Origin: Alistipes sp.
Lineage (GTDB): Bacteria > Bacteroidota > Bacteroidia > Bacteroidales > Rikenellaceae
Reading direction: 5' to 3'
Assembly (NCBI GenBank): GCA_029060215.1
Contig: JAIDUK010000033.1
Location: 1 to 64,000 of the forward strand
DNA length: 64,000 nucleotides
Part shown: piece after piece, positions 35,559 through 44,807 of the stretch
Layout of the letters: every line of letters starts with the position of its first letter
How positions within the stretch are numbered: position 1 is the stretch's first letter
Position numbers and translations under genes: made by a program
Notes under the pieces: generated by a model
Database searches by the model: none
What the model saw: the letters and a program-made list of their open reading frames with translations, nothing else
Told to the model about the DNA's origin: nothing

Positions 35559-38060
35559 TTACTGTTTGTTTCTGCGCCGCTCGGCCAGCTGCCGGATCGC
35601 TGCCTCGATGTCGCCGCCTAATTTCTCGGCAAGGGCATAGACCTCCATCTTCTCCGTCTCTTCGGTCGTGTAGGCAAGATACTCCTCGGCACTCACTTCG
35701 GTGGCGTAGACCGTCGACTGCGTGCCGCCCAACCCGATCCACACCTCCTTGTAGAGCCGCGAGGGGTGGTTGGCCATGTTGATCGAGAGAATCTGTCCTT
35801 TCTCCTTGTCCGTCAGTCCGAGCAGCGCCTGAATCTGGTCGAACTTGTTCATGTACTTGCGCTGGTCGAGAAGTATCTTGCAGTCGGAGTTGTTGATGAT
35901 GCTCTCCTTGACGATCGGCGACGAGATGATATCGTCCACCTCCTGCGTAACTACGACGGCTTCGCCGTAGAACTTGCGGACGGTCTTGTAGAGATACTTG
36001 ATGTAAGAAGCCATATTCGCCGAAGCGATGGCTTTCCACGCCTCCTCGATAAGTATCATCTTGCGGATGCCTTTCAGTCGGCGCATCTTGTTGATGAACA
36101 GCTCCATGATGATAATCGTCGTAACGGGAAAGAGAATCGGGTGGTCTTTGATGGCGTCGATCTCGAAGACGATGAACCGCTTCTGCAACAGATCCAACTG
36201 CTTGTCGCTGTTCAGCAGGTAGTCGTACTCTCCGCCGCGATAATAGGGTTCGAGGACGTTGAGAAAGCCCGCGATGTCGAAATCCTTCTCCCGCACCTGT
36301 TTCTCTTCCAGCAGGGCGCGGTAGTCGGTCTTCACGAACTCGTAGAAGGTGTTGAACGACGGTTCGATGCTGGTGTCGCGCTTGATGCGTTCGATATAGA
36401 GCGCGACGGCGTTCGAGAGGGCGACCTCCTCCGCACGGGTGGCCGGTTCGTTGTCCTTTTTCCACAGCGTCAGCAGCAGCGTCTTGATGCTCTCCCTCTT
36501 TTCGATGTCGAACACCTTGTCGTCCGTGAAAAAGGGGTTGAACGATATGGGGTTCTCGTCGGTGTAGGTGTAGTAGATGCCGTCTTCTCCGCCCGTTTTG
36601 CGGCGGATCATCTCGCACAACCCTTGATAGGAATTGCCCGTGTCGATCAATACGATATGCGTTCCTTGTTCGTAATACTGCCGCGTGAGGTGGTTGGTGA
36701 AAAACGACTTGCCGCTGCCCGACGGCCCCAGTACGAATTTGTTGCGGTTCGTCGTAACGCCGCGCTTCATCGGCAGGTCGGAGATGTCCAAATGCAGCGG
36801 CTTCCCTGTGAGTCTGTCGACCATCTTGATACCGAACGGCGAGAGCGACGAGCGGTAGTTGGTCTCCTCGGTAAAGAAGCAGACCGCCTGTTCGATGAAG
36901 GTGTAGAACGATTCTTCGGCGGGGAAGTCGGCTGCATTCCCCGGTATGGCCGCCCAAAAGAGCGTCGGACAGTCCACCGTGTTATGGCGCGGGGTACACT
37001 CCATCGCCGCGAGCTGGCTGCCTGTGTCGTTCTTGATGCGTTTGAGTTCCTCGCGGTCGTCCGACCATGCCATGACGTTGAAGTGGGCGCGAACGGAGGT
37101 GAGACCGAGGCTGTGCGCCTCGTTCAGATATTCGTCGATCCACTCCTTGTTGATCTGATTGGAGCGCGAGTAGCGTGAGAGCGACTGCATGTTGCGGGCA
37201 CTCTTCTCGAACCGTTGCAAGTTCTCTTCGCTATTGTCGATGAACAGATACTGGTTGTAAATGTGGTTGCACGGCAGCAGCAGCCCGACGGGCGAGGCGA
37301 ACGACAGGCGGCAGTCGCTCCGGTCGGTCGAGAGTTTCTCGTAGCGGGTGTCGGTCGCCACCGACGAGGGCATATCCTCCGCATCGGAGAGCGTATGCAG
37401 GCACAGAATGTTGTCGCCGATGCGCATCTCGTCCGGCGCAAGGGCGATGTCCTGCAAGCAGGCGGTGTTCTCCGGCGTGAGGGAGAAGTATTTCTCGATC
37501 AACCCGGCTTCGGTCGCCGTGCCGGTAATCTCGTCCGACGTCAGACGGCGCAGGCGGATGAAGCCCGAATCGTTCATGATGCGCTCGAATTGCTCCGTCG
37601 CTTCGATGAACTTGGCTGTAGTGTCCTTGTCGCGGATCTCCTTCGGGATGATATGGCCCCGACAGAGGGTGCTCCAGTTGCTCTGTCGGCGGCTGCGTTC
37701 TTTGGTCGTCTTCGTCAGGAACAGGTAGCACGAGTGGTCGAGATAGGGTCGTTCGTTGAAATGCCGCTCGAACGAACGGGAAAGGAAACTCATATCGTCT
37801 TTCTGTACTTCCGGGCGGTACTCCTCGCGCACGAACCAGTCCTGCTTGTGCACGATGCTGAAATCGGGCAGCACGCGGATCGCCTTGCACCACGCGGCGT
37901 GTATCGCTTCGTACTCGGCGGCGGTTACGGTGTACAGCTCCGGCAGCTCCACCGCGAACGCCACCGTGATGTCGGCCTCTTTGGAGAGGATGCACCCCTC
38001 CTCGACAGACAGCAGCGGGAATTTCGATTCGAGGGTCGCAGCTTTAAGTGTATTTCTCAT
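35559..38060 (-). CDS. traG: Conjugation system ATPase TraG (VirB4-like)
   Basis: This 833-residue ATPase powers assembly of the mating channel. The N-terminal region (1-400) is the VirB4/CagE-type domain. Walker A is GPSGSGKS (445-452), followed by FNPFFTDDKVFDIEKRE, a Walker B with IRKMILIEEAWKAIA and the arginine-finger-region motif VVTQEVDDII. Full length for the family. It overlaps traF by 17 bases, supporting coupled translation. Confidence 0.95.
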   Translation of the reverse strand: MRNTLKAATLESKFPLLSVEEGCILSKEADITVAFAVELPELYTVTAAEYEAIHAAWCKAIRVLPDFSIVHKQDWFVREEYRPEVQKDDMSFLSRSFERHFNERPYLDHSCYLFLTKTTKERSRRQSNWSTLCRGHIIPKEIRDKDTTAKFIEATEQFERIMNDSGFIRLRRLTSDEITGTATEAGLIEKYFSLTPENTACLQDIALAPDEMRIGDNILCLHTLSDAEDMPSSVATDTRYEKLSTDRSDCRLSFASPVGLLLPCNHIYNQYLFIDNSEENLQRFEKSARNMQSLSRYSRSNQINKEWIDEYLNEAHSLGLTSVRAHFNVMAWSDDREELKRIKNDTGSQLAAMECTPRHNTVDCPTLFWAAIPGNAADFPAEESFYTFIEQAVCFFTEETNYRSSLSPFGIKMVDRLTGKPLHLDISDLPMKRGVTTNRNKFVLGPSGSGKSFFTNHLTRQYYEQGTHIVLIDTGNSYQGLCEMIRRKTGGEDGIYYTYTDENPISFNPFFTDDKVFDIEKRESIKTLLLTLWKKDNEPATRAEEVALSNAVALYIERIKRDTSIEPSFNTFYEFVKTDYRALLEEKQVREKDFDIAGFLNVLEPYYRGGEYDYLLNSDKQLDLLQKRFIVFEIDAIKDHPILFPVTTIIIMELFINKMRRLKGIRKMILIEEAWKAIASANMASYIKYLYKTVRKFYGEAVVVTQEVDDIISSPIVKESIINNSDCKILLDQRKYMNKFDQIQALLGLTDKEKGQILSINMANHPSRLYKEVWIGLGGTQSTVYATEVSAEEYLAYTTEETEKMEVYALAEKLGGDIEAAIRQLAERRRNKQ

Positions 38061-38382
38061 TCGTTGCTTTTTTACGGATAAATAATCGGGAGATGCGGCG
38101 GCGGTTCAGGAGGTATCGGGGGCGGCTGCGCTGTGCGCCCAACTTCATCAGTCCGTGTTCGCCGTATCGGGCATTCAGGGCGAATGTCTGCCACACCAGA
38201 ATAGAGGCCGACATAGCCCCGAAGCCGATACAGAACCATTGGTCGATGCCGACCATGTACAGGATGACGAACAGGACGAACAAGGCAAGTAGCCCACCGC
38301 AGAAGATGAAGAGGTACTGCGCCTTCAATCCCTTGAATTCTACCGAACGGCCGATCCCCTTGTTGATAGGGTACTCTGCCAT
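38044..38382 (-). CDS. traF: Conjugative transfer protein TraF (DUF4133)
   Basis: This 112-residue VirB3-like inner-membrane protein has two adjacent hydrophobic helices (about 26-45 and 47-68) after the N-terminal INKGIGRSVEFKGLKAQYLF, a DUF4133 hallmark. It overlaps traG by 17 bases and follows traE by 10. Confidence 0.92.
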   Translation of the reverse strand: MAEYPINKGIGRSVEFKGLKAQYLFIFCGGLLALFVLFVILYMVGIDQWFCIGFGAMSASILVWQTFALNARYGEHGLMKLGAQRSRPRYLLNRRRISRLFIRKKATNEKYT

Positions 38383-38392
38383 AGTCGCCGGA

Positions 38393-38692
38393 TTAGAGGA
38401 AGAACGAACGCAGAATCGTCGCCGCCACGATCAGGAAGATACATGCCCCGAACCACGAGGCGGCGGTCTTCGACGTGTCGGGGTCGCCCGACGAGAATTT
38501 GCCGTAGACCTTGACGCCGCCGATCAGTCCTACTACCGCGCCGATAGCGTAGATCAGCTTCGTCGCAGGGTCGAAATAGCTCGTTACCATGCTTGTGGCT
38601 TCGTTGATACCCGAAAGGCCGTTGCCCTGCGCAAAGGCCGAGGAGGCAGCCAGTAGAAGGGCTGCCGAGAAAAGAAGATGCTTCTTCGTCAT
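38393..38692 (-). CDS. traE: Conjugative transfer protein TraE (DUF4134, pilin-like)
   Basis: This 99-residue VirB2-like protein has a signal peptide ending in SSAFAQG and two hydrophobic helices (about 46-66 and 80-99) separated by a short loop with DPDTSKTAASWFGAC. It fits DUF4134/TraE, the presumed conjugative pilin. An upstream hairpin (38711-38737) and a shared leader motif suggest its own regulation. Confidence 0.92.
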   Translation of the reverse strand: MTKKHLLFSAALLLAASSAFAQGNGLSGINEATSMVTSYFDPATKLIYAIGAVVGLIGGVKVYGKFSSGDPDTSKTAASWFGACIFLIVAATILRSFFL

Positions 38693-38710
38693 AGATTGTT
38701 CTTCGATTGT

Positions 38711-38737
38711 GCCGGACGGGTGGATAGTCCGTCCGGC
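38711..38737 (-). promoter_or_regulatory. Hairpin in the leader of traE
   Basis: gccggacgg (38711-38719) and ccgtccggc (38729-38737) form a 9-bp GC-rich stem, 19 bases before the traE ATG, with no following T run. The shared leader motif CCACTAAATCCACA (minus strand) lies at 38759-38772. It may control read-through from traA-D into the structural genes. Confidence 0.4.
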
Positions 38738-38836
38738 GGGTTGATACTGATTTTTACTTGTGGATTTAGTGGTCTGTTTTGTCGTGGGACAGCTACCCGT
38801 ACTCTTTCTCTTTCATCGTTCGTCCGTTTTTAATCG

Positions 38837-39559
38837 TTACACAAAATCCCGAATGTCGAATTCGTCCGTATCGTCCGGCGCATCGGTCATGTTTTGGGGC
38901 CGGACTGCTACCGCCCCCGCGTCCCTTTCCGTTGAGATCGGCAGGTTTAAATAGCAGTCCATTAACCCCGATACTTTCTCTCCGACAGCAGCCGAGCTAC
39001 TGACCAGACGGTCGTACAGCTCCGTGCCCTCTATCTGCTCGAAGACCTGTCCCGCTTCTCTGCGCTCTGCGTCGGTCGCCGAGGTGTCGGAGGCGGTTCT
39101 GACCGCTCGGTCGATCTGCTCGAAGCTCACGCCGGAGGCGTAACCTGTAGGGTGTACCGCGAGCGACATCTCTTCATCCGCACCTGCCGCCTCGTCGTCT
39201 TCGTATTCGAGCGGCACGTCGGGAATTTCCAGATGCTCGAACGCCGCATCCAGCTCCGCTTCGGTAAGCTGGACGGGTCTCCGATTATCGGCATCGGGGG
39301 CAAATGTAGACGGTTTTTCCTCCGCAGATTCCGTTTCTGCGGGCGTGATGGTTTGTGGCGTCGGAATGATAGGCTTTGGCGTCGTCGGCTTCATGCGGAA
39401 GCTGCTCTTGCCAACAATATCCGGCACGTCGTCCTCGTGTTTCGGCGGCCCGACATCCGCCGGAGACGCTGCATGTTTCGACTGTCGCCTCTCCCAAAGC
39501 AGATACGCCGCCAGCCATACGCCGTAACCCGCGAACAGGCATACCAACAGTGTTTCCAT
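38837..39559 (-). CDS. TraC/TraD-like conjugal protein of the tra operon
   Basis: This 240-residue protein has one N-terminal membrane helix (about 3-20) followed by a long, acidic, Pro/Thr-rich cytoplasmic tail with TPKPIIPTPQTITPAE and a conserved helical end (VFEQIEGTELYDRLVSSSAAVGEKVSGLMD). Proteins of this shape (DUF4122-like) lie between traB and traE in CTnDOT-type elements. A decayed copy of its Pro-rich segment lies at about 41029-41110. Confidence 0.62.
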   Translation of the reverse strand: METLLVCLFAGYGVWLAAYLLWERRQSKHAASPADVGPPKHEDDVPDIVGKSSFRMKPTTPKPIIPTPQTITPAETESAEEKPSTFAPDADNRRPVQLTEAELDAAFEHLEIPDVPLEYEDDEAAGADEEMSLAVHPTGYASGVSFEQIDRAVRTASDTSATDAERREAGQVFEQIEGTELYDRLVSSSAAVGEKVSGLMDCYLNLPISTERDAGAVAVRPQNMTDAPDDTDEFDIRDFV

Positions 39560-39562
39560 AGG

Positions 39563-39970
39563 CTAAAAGATGGAGCGGTTGTGTTCGTTGTACAATTCGG
39601 TGATTTCGGCCTGATAGGTCTCGAAATGGTGCGCCAGCACGTTGTCTATGTAGCTGAATAGCGACACTTCGTCCTTGCCGATGACCCGCAGGATAAGTTG
39701 TATCCGCTCATGGTACTCCTTGCGGATATAGACCGTCTTGCCGATACGTGCGGGGATGGCTGCCTCTCTCAGAAACAGCGAGCGGTAATCCGTCTCCTTG
39801 TTTCTGGACTTGCGACGGCGGGGTTCTTCCCGCTGCAACGGCTCTGCATCTTCGCTTTCGGATGCGATTTCCGTTGCTCGTGCCGCTGGCGGAATCGTCA
39901 AGTCGTCCTGCCGGAACGAGTTGATGATGAAGTTCTCGTCGATCTCTTCGATATTCGTTTTCTTGGCCAT
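39563..39970 (-). CDS. traB: Conjugal protein TraB (DUF3408)
   Basis: This 135-residue basic protein has a C-terminal ribbon-helix-helix-like segment (GKTVYIRKEYHERIQLILRVIGKDEVSLFSYIDNVLAHHFE), a DUF3408 hallmark. It is probably DNA-binding and a partner of the ParA-like TraA, encoded 4 bases upstream. It may act in regulation or partition. Confidence 0.82.
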   Translation of the reverse strand: MAKKTNIEEIDENFIINSFRQDDLTIPPAARATEIASESEDAEPLQREEPRRRKSRNKETDYRSLFLREAAIPARIGKTVYIRKEYHERIQLILRVIGKDEVSLFSYIDNVLAHHFETYQAEITELYNEHNRSIF

Positions 39971-39974
39971 GTCG

Positions 39975-40730
39975 CTACTGTTTTATGATGTTCAGTATTT
40001 CATCGACGAGCGCATCGAGGTTGCTGCCCCGCACGAGGGACTTCTCCGCCGGAAAGAGCGTCGAGCGGAACACCGCTTTACGCTCCGTCGCCGCCTCCTT
40101 GCGGAATCGCTTGCTGTCCGGCAGAAAGGTTTTCAGAATGGGCAGCGCCAATTCGGCGCAGATTTTCTCATAGGCGGCATACAGTTCCGTCTTTTCGCGT
40201 CCGTCCACCATGTTCCACAGCAGATGCAACCCCTTGACGGCGGTTCTGCCGGTGCTTATCATGTGCTCGTTGATGACGGTGGCGAACTGCATGGAACTCG
40301 TCATGACCACTCGGTCAGCGGCGATCGGGCAAAAGATATAGTTCATTGCGGCGATGGTCTTCACGACGCTCGGATTGTTGATCGTACCCGGCAGGTCGAA
40401 GAAGACGAAATCCAGCGGGATGCCCGATTCAGCAAGGCGTACTGCCGCGTCCACAGCATCGTCCGGCTTGCTGCACACCACCGGATAGGCTTTCTTCGCA
40501 AGGCGTTTGAACTGCTCGTAGGCCAGCGCCTTGTAGTGGTCGTCTTTCATTGTCATGTCCATGTCGCGTTTGCGCATGTCGTGGATGCTGTACTGCGGGA
40601 AGTTGCAATCGACTACTGCGACATTGTACCCCTTGACGTAGTGCAGGTAGCTTGCAACCAGCACCGTGATGGTCGTTTTTCCGGCTCCTCCCTTTTGCGT
40701 GGAGAAAGCGACATAGGTTGGTTTGTTCAT
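39975..40730 (-). CDS. traA: ParA-like ATPase TraA
   Basis: This 251-residue deviant-Walker ATPase has KGGAGKTT at residues 13-20, AVVDCNFPQYS as the Walker A' region and FVFFDLPGTINN as Walker B. It starts at MNKPTYVAFSTQ; the frame is open further upstream but without homology. It is the first gene of the leftward tra operon and is divergent from mobA across the probable origin of transfer. The role is likely element partition or positioning of the transfer machinery. Confidence 0.9.
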   Translation of the reverse strand: MNKPTYVAFSTQKGGAGKTTITVLVASYLHYVKGYNVAVVDCNFPQYSIHDMRKRDMDMTMKDDHYKALAYEQFKRLAKKAYPVVCSKPDDAVDAAVRLAESGIPLDFVFFDLPGTINNPSVVKTIAAMNYIFCPIAADRVVMTSSMQFATVINEHMISTGRTAVKGLHLLWNMVDGREKTELYAAYEKICAELALPILKTFLPDSKRFRKEAATERKAVFRSTLFPAEKSLVRGSNLDALVDEILNIIKQ

Positions 40731-41222
40731 ACCGTTGTAAATTTTAATAGTTATACATAGAGTTATCCGTTTCTGCGAACGTTCGTTTTTACCACCGGCC
40801 CGATGCAGAGCCGTAGGTGCGGACGGATGTTTCGCCCAATGGCCCAACGGCCCGACATCGGTCGGTTGTAACATTGGGCGGTCGGTTGCGATCGTCCTTG
40901 CGACGTATGTCTGTCGGGCGAATCGATCGGTTGTCCGTCGAGTTGTTCCGTTCAATATCCGTTCGTTGCGACCAATGGCCATTCGTTGGTTCGTATGGCA
41001 AATAAACAAGGAAAAATCACAGCTTTTATCACTCGGAAAGTGGATGATAGCTTGTGGCGTCGGGATGACAGCGTTTGGCGTTTTCGGCTTCGGGGACGCT
41101 GCATCGTAAGCCTCTACCTTTGTGCCCAAGCGACAGGGTACATCGCGCGGCTTCAGGCTGCGGTCGAAATCGGCTCTCCCGCAATCTGTCCGAAGACGGA
41201 TTTTTATGTTCGTCGGAACATA
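40731..41222. other. Intergenic region between traA and mobA with inverted repeats
   Basis: No supported gene is present. The region includes an inverted repeat cgcccaatg (40833-40841) with cattgggcg (40872-40880), and numerous short GGTTG/CGTTCG motifs between 40820 and 40995. At about 41029-41110 there is a diverged copy of part of the gene at 38837-39559. Promoters for traA and mobA must lie here, but no clear TAnnTTTG box was fixed. Confidence 0.5.
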
Positions 41223-41319
41223 GCAAGGTGTCCTTTGAGTAACTCAAAAGGTTTCGGGTAACCCGAAATGCACCTTGCCCTTGCAGGGGGCCGGGCTTCC
41301 CCTCCGAAGTCGGGAAGCC
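41223..41319. other. Candidate origin of transfer (oriT)
   Basis: A cluster of nested inverted repeats lies 65-160 bases upstream of mobA. The outer pair is gcaaggtg (41223-41230) with caccttgc (41271-41278). Inside are cctttgagt/actcaaaagg (41232-41251) and tttcgggt/acccgaaa (41252-41268). Beside them lie ggcttccc (41294-41301) and gggaagcc (41312-41319). Location next to the relaxase genes and stacked hairpins are typical of oriT; the nick site is not identified. Confidence 0.55.
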
Positions 41320-41384
41320 TGATCTCGAACCAACGGTCGATAAGGGGGCGGTGGTTTATGTTGCGCAACCACTAAATCTGCAGT

Positions 41385-41816
41385 ATGACGAACAAAGGAA
41401 AACAAATTGTCGGCGGTCGTCCGTCCAAATCCGACAAGGCCAGCCACCCCGTGATGGTGCGCTTTACGGACGAGGAATATGCCCGATTCCTCACTATGTA
41501 CGAACAGTCGGGCGTCTATGCGAAAGCGGTTTTTATCAAAGCCCGCGTTTTCGGGGCCGAGTTCCGCGTGTTGAAAATCGACAAAACACTCGTCGATTAT
41601 TACACGAAGCTCGCCTCCCTGCACGCACAATTCCGTGCCGTCGGCGTGAATTACAACCAGACCGTCAAGGAGCTGAAGAGCCGTTTTTCGGAGAAAAAGG
41701 CGATGGCTCTGCTTTACAAATTGGAAAAACAGACCGTAGAACTCGTCGCCTTGAGCCGCCGGATTCTCGATTTAACCCACGAATTTCAGCAACGATGGTT
41801 GCCAAAATTAACGTAG
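41385..41816 (+). CDS. mobA: Mobilization accessory protein MobA
   Basis: This is a 143-residue basic protein. The N-terminal GRPSKSDKASHPVMVRFTDEEYARF segment resembles a ribbon-helix-helix DNA-binding fold, followed by helices including FRAVGVNYNQTVKEL, a MobC/NikA-type signature. It should bind oriT and help load the relaxase. Its 3' end overlaps the relaxase start by 22 bases. In this element family the accessory protein is called MobA and the relaxase MobB. Confidence 0.82.
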   Translation: MTNKGKQIVGGRPSKSDKASHPVMVRFTDEEYARFLTMYEQSGVYAKAVFIKARVFGAEFRVLKIDKTLVDYYTKLASLHAQFRAVGVNYNQTVKELKSRFSEKKAMALLYKLEKQTVELVALSRRILDLTHEFQQRWLPKLT

Positions 41817-43042
41817 GAAGCTCGCTTTACGGCGCGTTGGCCTATAACGGCGAGAAGATCAACGAGGGGCAGGGACGGCTGCTCGCCACGCACAAAATCT
41901 TCGACGAGGGGACGGGACGCCTCGACATCCGGCGGGCGGCGGAGGATTTCTCTCGCTGCATGCCCGCGCAGGTGCGTACCCGGAATACGGTTATTCATAT
42001 CTCGCTCAATCCGCACCCCGACGACCGTTTGACCGATACGGAGCTGACTGCCGTCGCCGAGGAGTATCTTGCACGGCTCGGTTACGGCGACCAACCTTAC
42101 GTGGTATTCAAGCACGAAGACATCGGTCGCCACCATCTGCACATCATCTCCGTAAACGTCGATGAAGACGGACGGCGTTTGAATAAAGATTTCCTGCATC
42201 GTCGAAGCAAGCGTATTACCGATGGTCTGGAATGCAAGTACGGGCTGCACATCGCCGAACGCAAGCGGCAGATGCCGATAGAACCGCTCCACGCGGTGGA
42301 TGCGACAGCGGGCGACGTGAAACGACAGATCGGCAATGTCCTGAAAGGCATATCGGGCAAATACCGGTTTCAGACGCTCGGAGAATACCGCGCCTTGCTC
42401 TCACTATACAATGTAACCGTCGAGGAGTGTCGCGGCGAGGTGCGCGGCAGGGAGTATCGGGGCTTCGTCTATTCCGCCACCGACGACAAGGGCGAAAAAG
42501 TCGGCACGCCGTTCAAAGCCTCCCGCTTCGGTAAACGATACGGGTACGAGGCGTTCGAGCGGTGGTGTGCTGTGAGTAAGGAACAAATCAAGGCGCGGAA
42601 GCTCGGCGGTATGACCCAAGCGACAGCGATGGCCGCACTGCGCCGCACGAAAGACCGAGCAGAGTTCATCGCTCTGCTGAAAGCCAAAGGTGTGGACGTC
42701 GTACTGCGCGAGACCGATACGGGGCGTATCTATGGCGCTACGTTCATCGACCACCACACGGGATGCGTGCAGAATGGTTCTCGGCTTGGAAAGGAGCTTT
42801 CCGCGAACTCCTTGCAGGAACATTTTGCACCTCCGGCGGCCGGCATACCGCTCCCGATTGTCTTCTCGCAGCAATCGGGCACAGCGGACGTGCCGACGCA
42901 TGCGTCCCTTTACGACGACGCAGCAAGTGGCGGTTTGGGACTATTGTCCACCGACATGCAGGGTGCGGATGCCGAGGAGGAAGCTTTCATGCGTGAGATG
43001 CAGCGGCGAAAAAAGAGAAAGAAGAAAACCAGAAAACTTTAA
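41795..43042 (+). CDS. mobB: Relaxase MobB
   Basis: This 415-residue relaxase nicks oriT and leads the strand into the recipient. The N-terminal SSLYGALAYN region supplies candidate catalytic tyrosines (Tyr12, Tyr17). The metal-binding histidine cluster is HEDIGRHHLHI (His107, His113, His114, His116), the PF03432-type arrangement. The C-terminus is lysine-rich (MQRRKKRKKKTRKL). The start MVAKINVGSS at 41795 is the family start inside a longer open frame. It overlaps mobA and is followed by the mobC remnant after 3 bases. Confidence 0.88.
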   Translation: MVAKINVGSSLYGALAYNGEKINEGQGRLLATHKIFDEGTGRLDIRRAAEDFSRCMPAQVRTRNTVIHISLNPHPDDRLTDTELTAVAEEYLARLGYGDQPYVVFKHEDIGRHHLHIISVNVDEDGRRLNKDFLHRRSKRITDGLECKYGLHIAERKRQMPIEPLHAVDATAGDVKRQIGNVLKGISGKYRFQTLGEYRALLSLYNVTVEECRGEVRGREYRGFVYSATDDKGEKVGTPFKASRFGKRYGYEAFERWCAVSKEQIKARKLGGMTQATAMAALRRTKDRAEFIALLKAKGVDVVLRETDTGRIYGATFIDHHTGCVQNGSRLGKELSANSLQEHFAPPAAGIPLPIVFSQQSGTADVPTHASLYDDAASGGLGLLSTDMQGADAEEEAFMREMQRRKKRKKKTRKL

Positions 43043-43045
43043 ATT

Positions 43046-43675
43046 ATGCAACAAGAAGATGATTTGAGGGCATTGGCGAAAATCATGGATTTTCTGCGGG
43101 CCGTAAGTATATTGTTAGTCGTGATGAATATCTATTGGTATTGTTACGAGTCGATTCTCGCGTGGGGCGTGAATATCGGCGTGGTCGATAAAATCCTGAT
43201 GAATTTCGACCGCACAGCGCATCTGTTCCACTCCATGCTCTACACGAAGTTCTTTGCCGTCGTGCTGCTCGGCCTCTCGTGCTTGGGCACGATGGGCGTG
43301 AAAGACGAGAAGATAACATGGCTGCGAATCGGCACGGCACTCGCTGCGGGCTTCGTGCTGTTTTTTCTGAATGGGTGGCTGCTGGCTTTGCCGTTCCCGC
43401 TTACGGCGACAATGCTGCTCTATGTCGCAACGACGACCGCAGGGTATGTCTGCCTGCTGATGGCCGGATTATGGGCGAGCCGGCTTTTGAAGAACAACCT
43501 CATGGACGACGTGTTCAATAACGAAAACGAATCCTTTCAGCAGGAAACACGTCTCCTGACCAACGAATATTCCGTGAATCTGCCTACGCGCTTCTACTAT
43601 CGCAAGCGGTGGAACAGAGGTTGGATCAATATTGTAAATCCGTTCCGCGCTACGATCGTGCTGGGGACGCCGGTC
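43046..43675 (+). pseudogene. mobC: Coupling protein MobC (TraG/VirD4-like), truncated inside Walker A
   Basis: The first 209 residues match the N-terminus of the Bacteroidetes type IV coupling protein. There is a YWFCY-type membrane domain (IYWYCYESILAWGVNIGVV), four hydrophobic helices, then INIVNPFRATIVLGTP, which normally continues into the Walker A GTPGSGKS. Here the sequence changes at about 43672, exactly at GTP, into antisense integrase DNA. The frame then runs on meaninglessly to 44374. About two thirds of the protein, including the whole ATPase, is missing, so self-transfer should be blocked. Confidence 0.85.
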
Positions 43676-44674
43676 GGCAATCTCTTTCAGATACGAATTG
43701 AGTTTCTGATTACTCAGTACAGGCAGCAATCGACCGTCGGGCAGCGTTCCTTCGTATTTCTTCAAAAGCATTTCAGGTACTTTCAGCAGCGGCACGTTTA
43801 CCGGCGTCTGCGTCTTATGTCTGTGCGTCATGATCCACAGCTTGCCGTCGAACGAGGTGCGGATATTTTCTTGGGTCAGATTCCGTACGTCGATATAGGC
43901 CAATCCCGTAAAGCACGCGAAGATAAATACGTCACGCACTTGTTCCAGCCGTACGCACGGCATCTTCTTTTGAAGAATGCGTTGCAGTTCTTCTTCGGTC
44001 AGATAGCCGCGGTCTACTTTCTTCAACCGGATGCGATAGTTGGCGAACGGATCGTTGAAGATCCAGCCGTTGTTCTTCGCCTCGATGATAATCATGCGGA
44101 GCGTTTGCAGAAACTTGGCCGCTGTATTTTGACAGCATTGCTTTTCCGTCCGCAGATATTGTTCGAAGCTCACAAGAAACGAATGCGTTACTTCTTTCAG
44201 TGCCACATCTTTCACCCGATATTTCGTTTGAATGAACTCTTCCACTCTTCGGAAGCAGCGGTCGTATTTGCGATAAGTGGCCGCACTCTTGCTGATGCCT
44301 ACCAGCTTCTGTACATCTTCGTTATGTCTGCGGAATGTTCCCAGCAGCGTTTGCTGGCGAATCGTTATCCCTAAAAAGGCGTTACGTACCTTTTCCGCCG
44401 TTACATAGGCTTCGTATTTCTCGATTTCCCGATAGTGGTTGCGTAGGCTCGTCCGTATTTCGTCGAGCAGCGCGTTGAACTCGCGTGCGGCTTTCGTCGT
44501 GCCGAGCATCTTTTGATTCGTCGCATCCCACAGCTCCGGCTCGATGTCCAGCTTCGAGCTGAATTGTACGGATTCGCCATTAACCGAGACTCGAATCATA
44601 ATGCCCGCTTTACCAGCTCTGTTTACTTGATTCTTTCGGGCATAGAAAAGAATCGTGAATGTGCTTTTGCTCAT
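43671..44674 (-). pseudogene. int: Tyrosine integrase, C-terminal catalytic part deleted
   Basis: From MSKSTFTILFYARKNQ (44674) about 333 residues of a phage-type integrase remain. They comprise the N-terminal arm-binding domain, a SAM-like core-binding domain (SAATYRKYDRCFRRVEEFIQTKY) and the first part of the catalytic domain (FACFTGLAYIDVRNLTQENI; like IntDOT, it lacks the usual Arg in this box). The gene is authentic to KLNSYLKEIAD, then runs into antisense mobC at about 43672 and stops at 43469. The downstream HxxR box and nucleophilic Tyr are gone, so it cannot catalyse strand exchange. It lies directly beside the tRNA attachment site. Confidence 0.87.
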
Positions 44675-44807
44675 AATACCTCTCGTTTTGTTCCCGCCGG
44701 GCGATTTCTGTAACGAATCGCTGCCGGCAAAGAACCGGTTAATAATTGGTTTATGAGCAGACACTGTCAGGACAATAGGCGACAAATCAGCGACTTGCAT
44801 CGTAAAT

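Noticed and set aside
43469..43670. C-terminal extension of the integrase frame (RRPQHDRSAE...) as a novel domain
   Set aside because: It is the antisense of mobC codons beyond the deletion junction, not a real protein segment.
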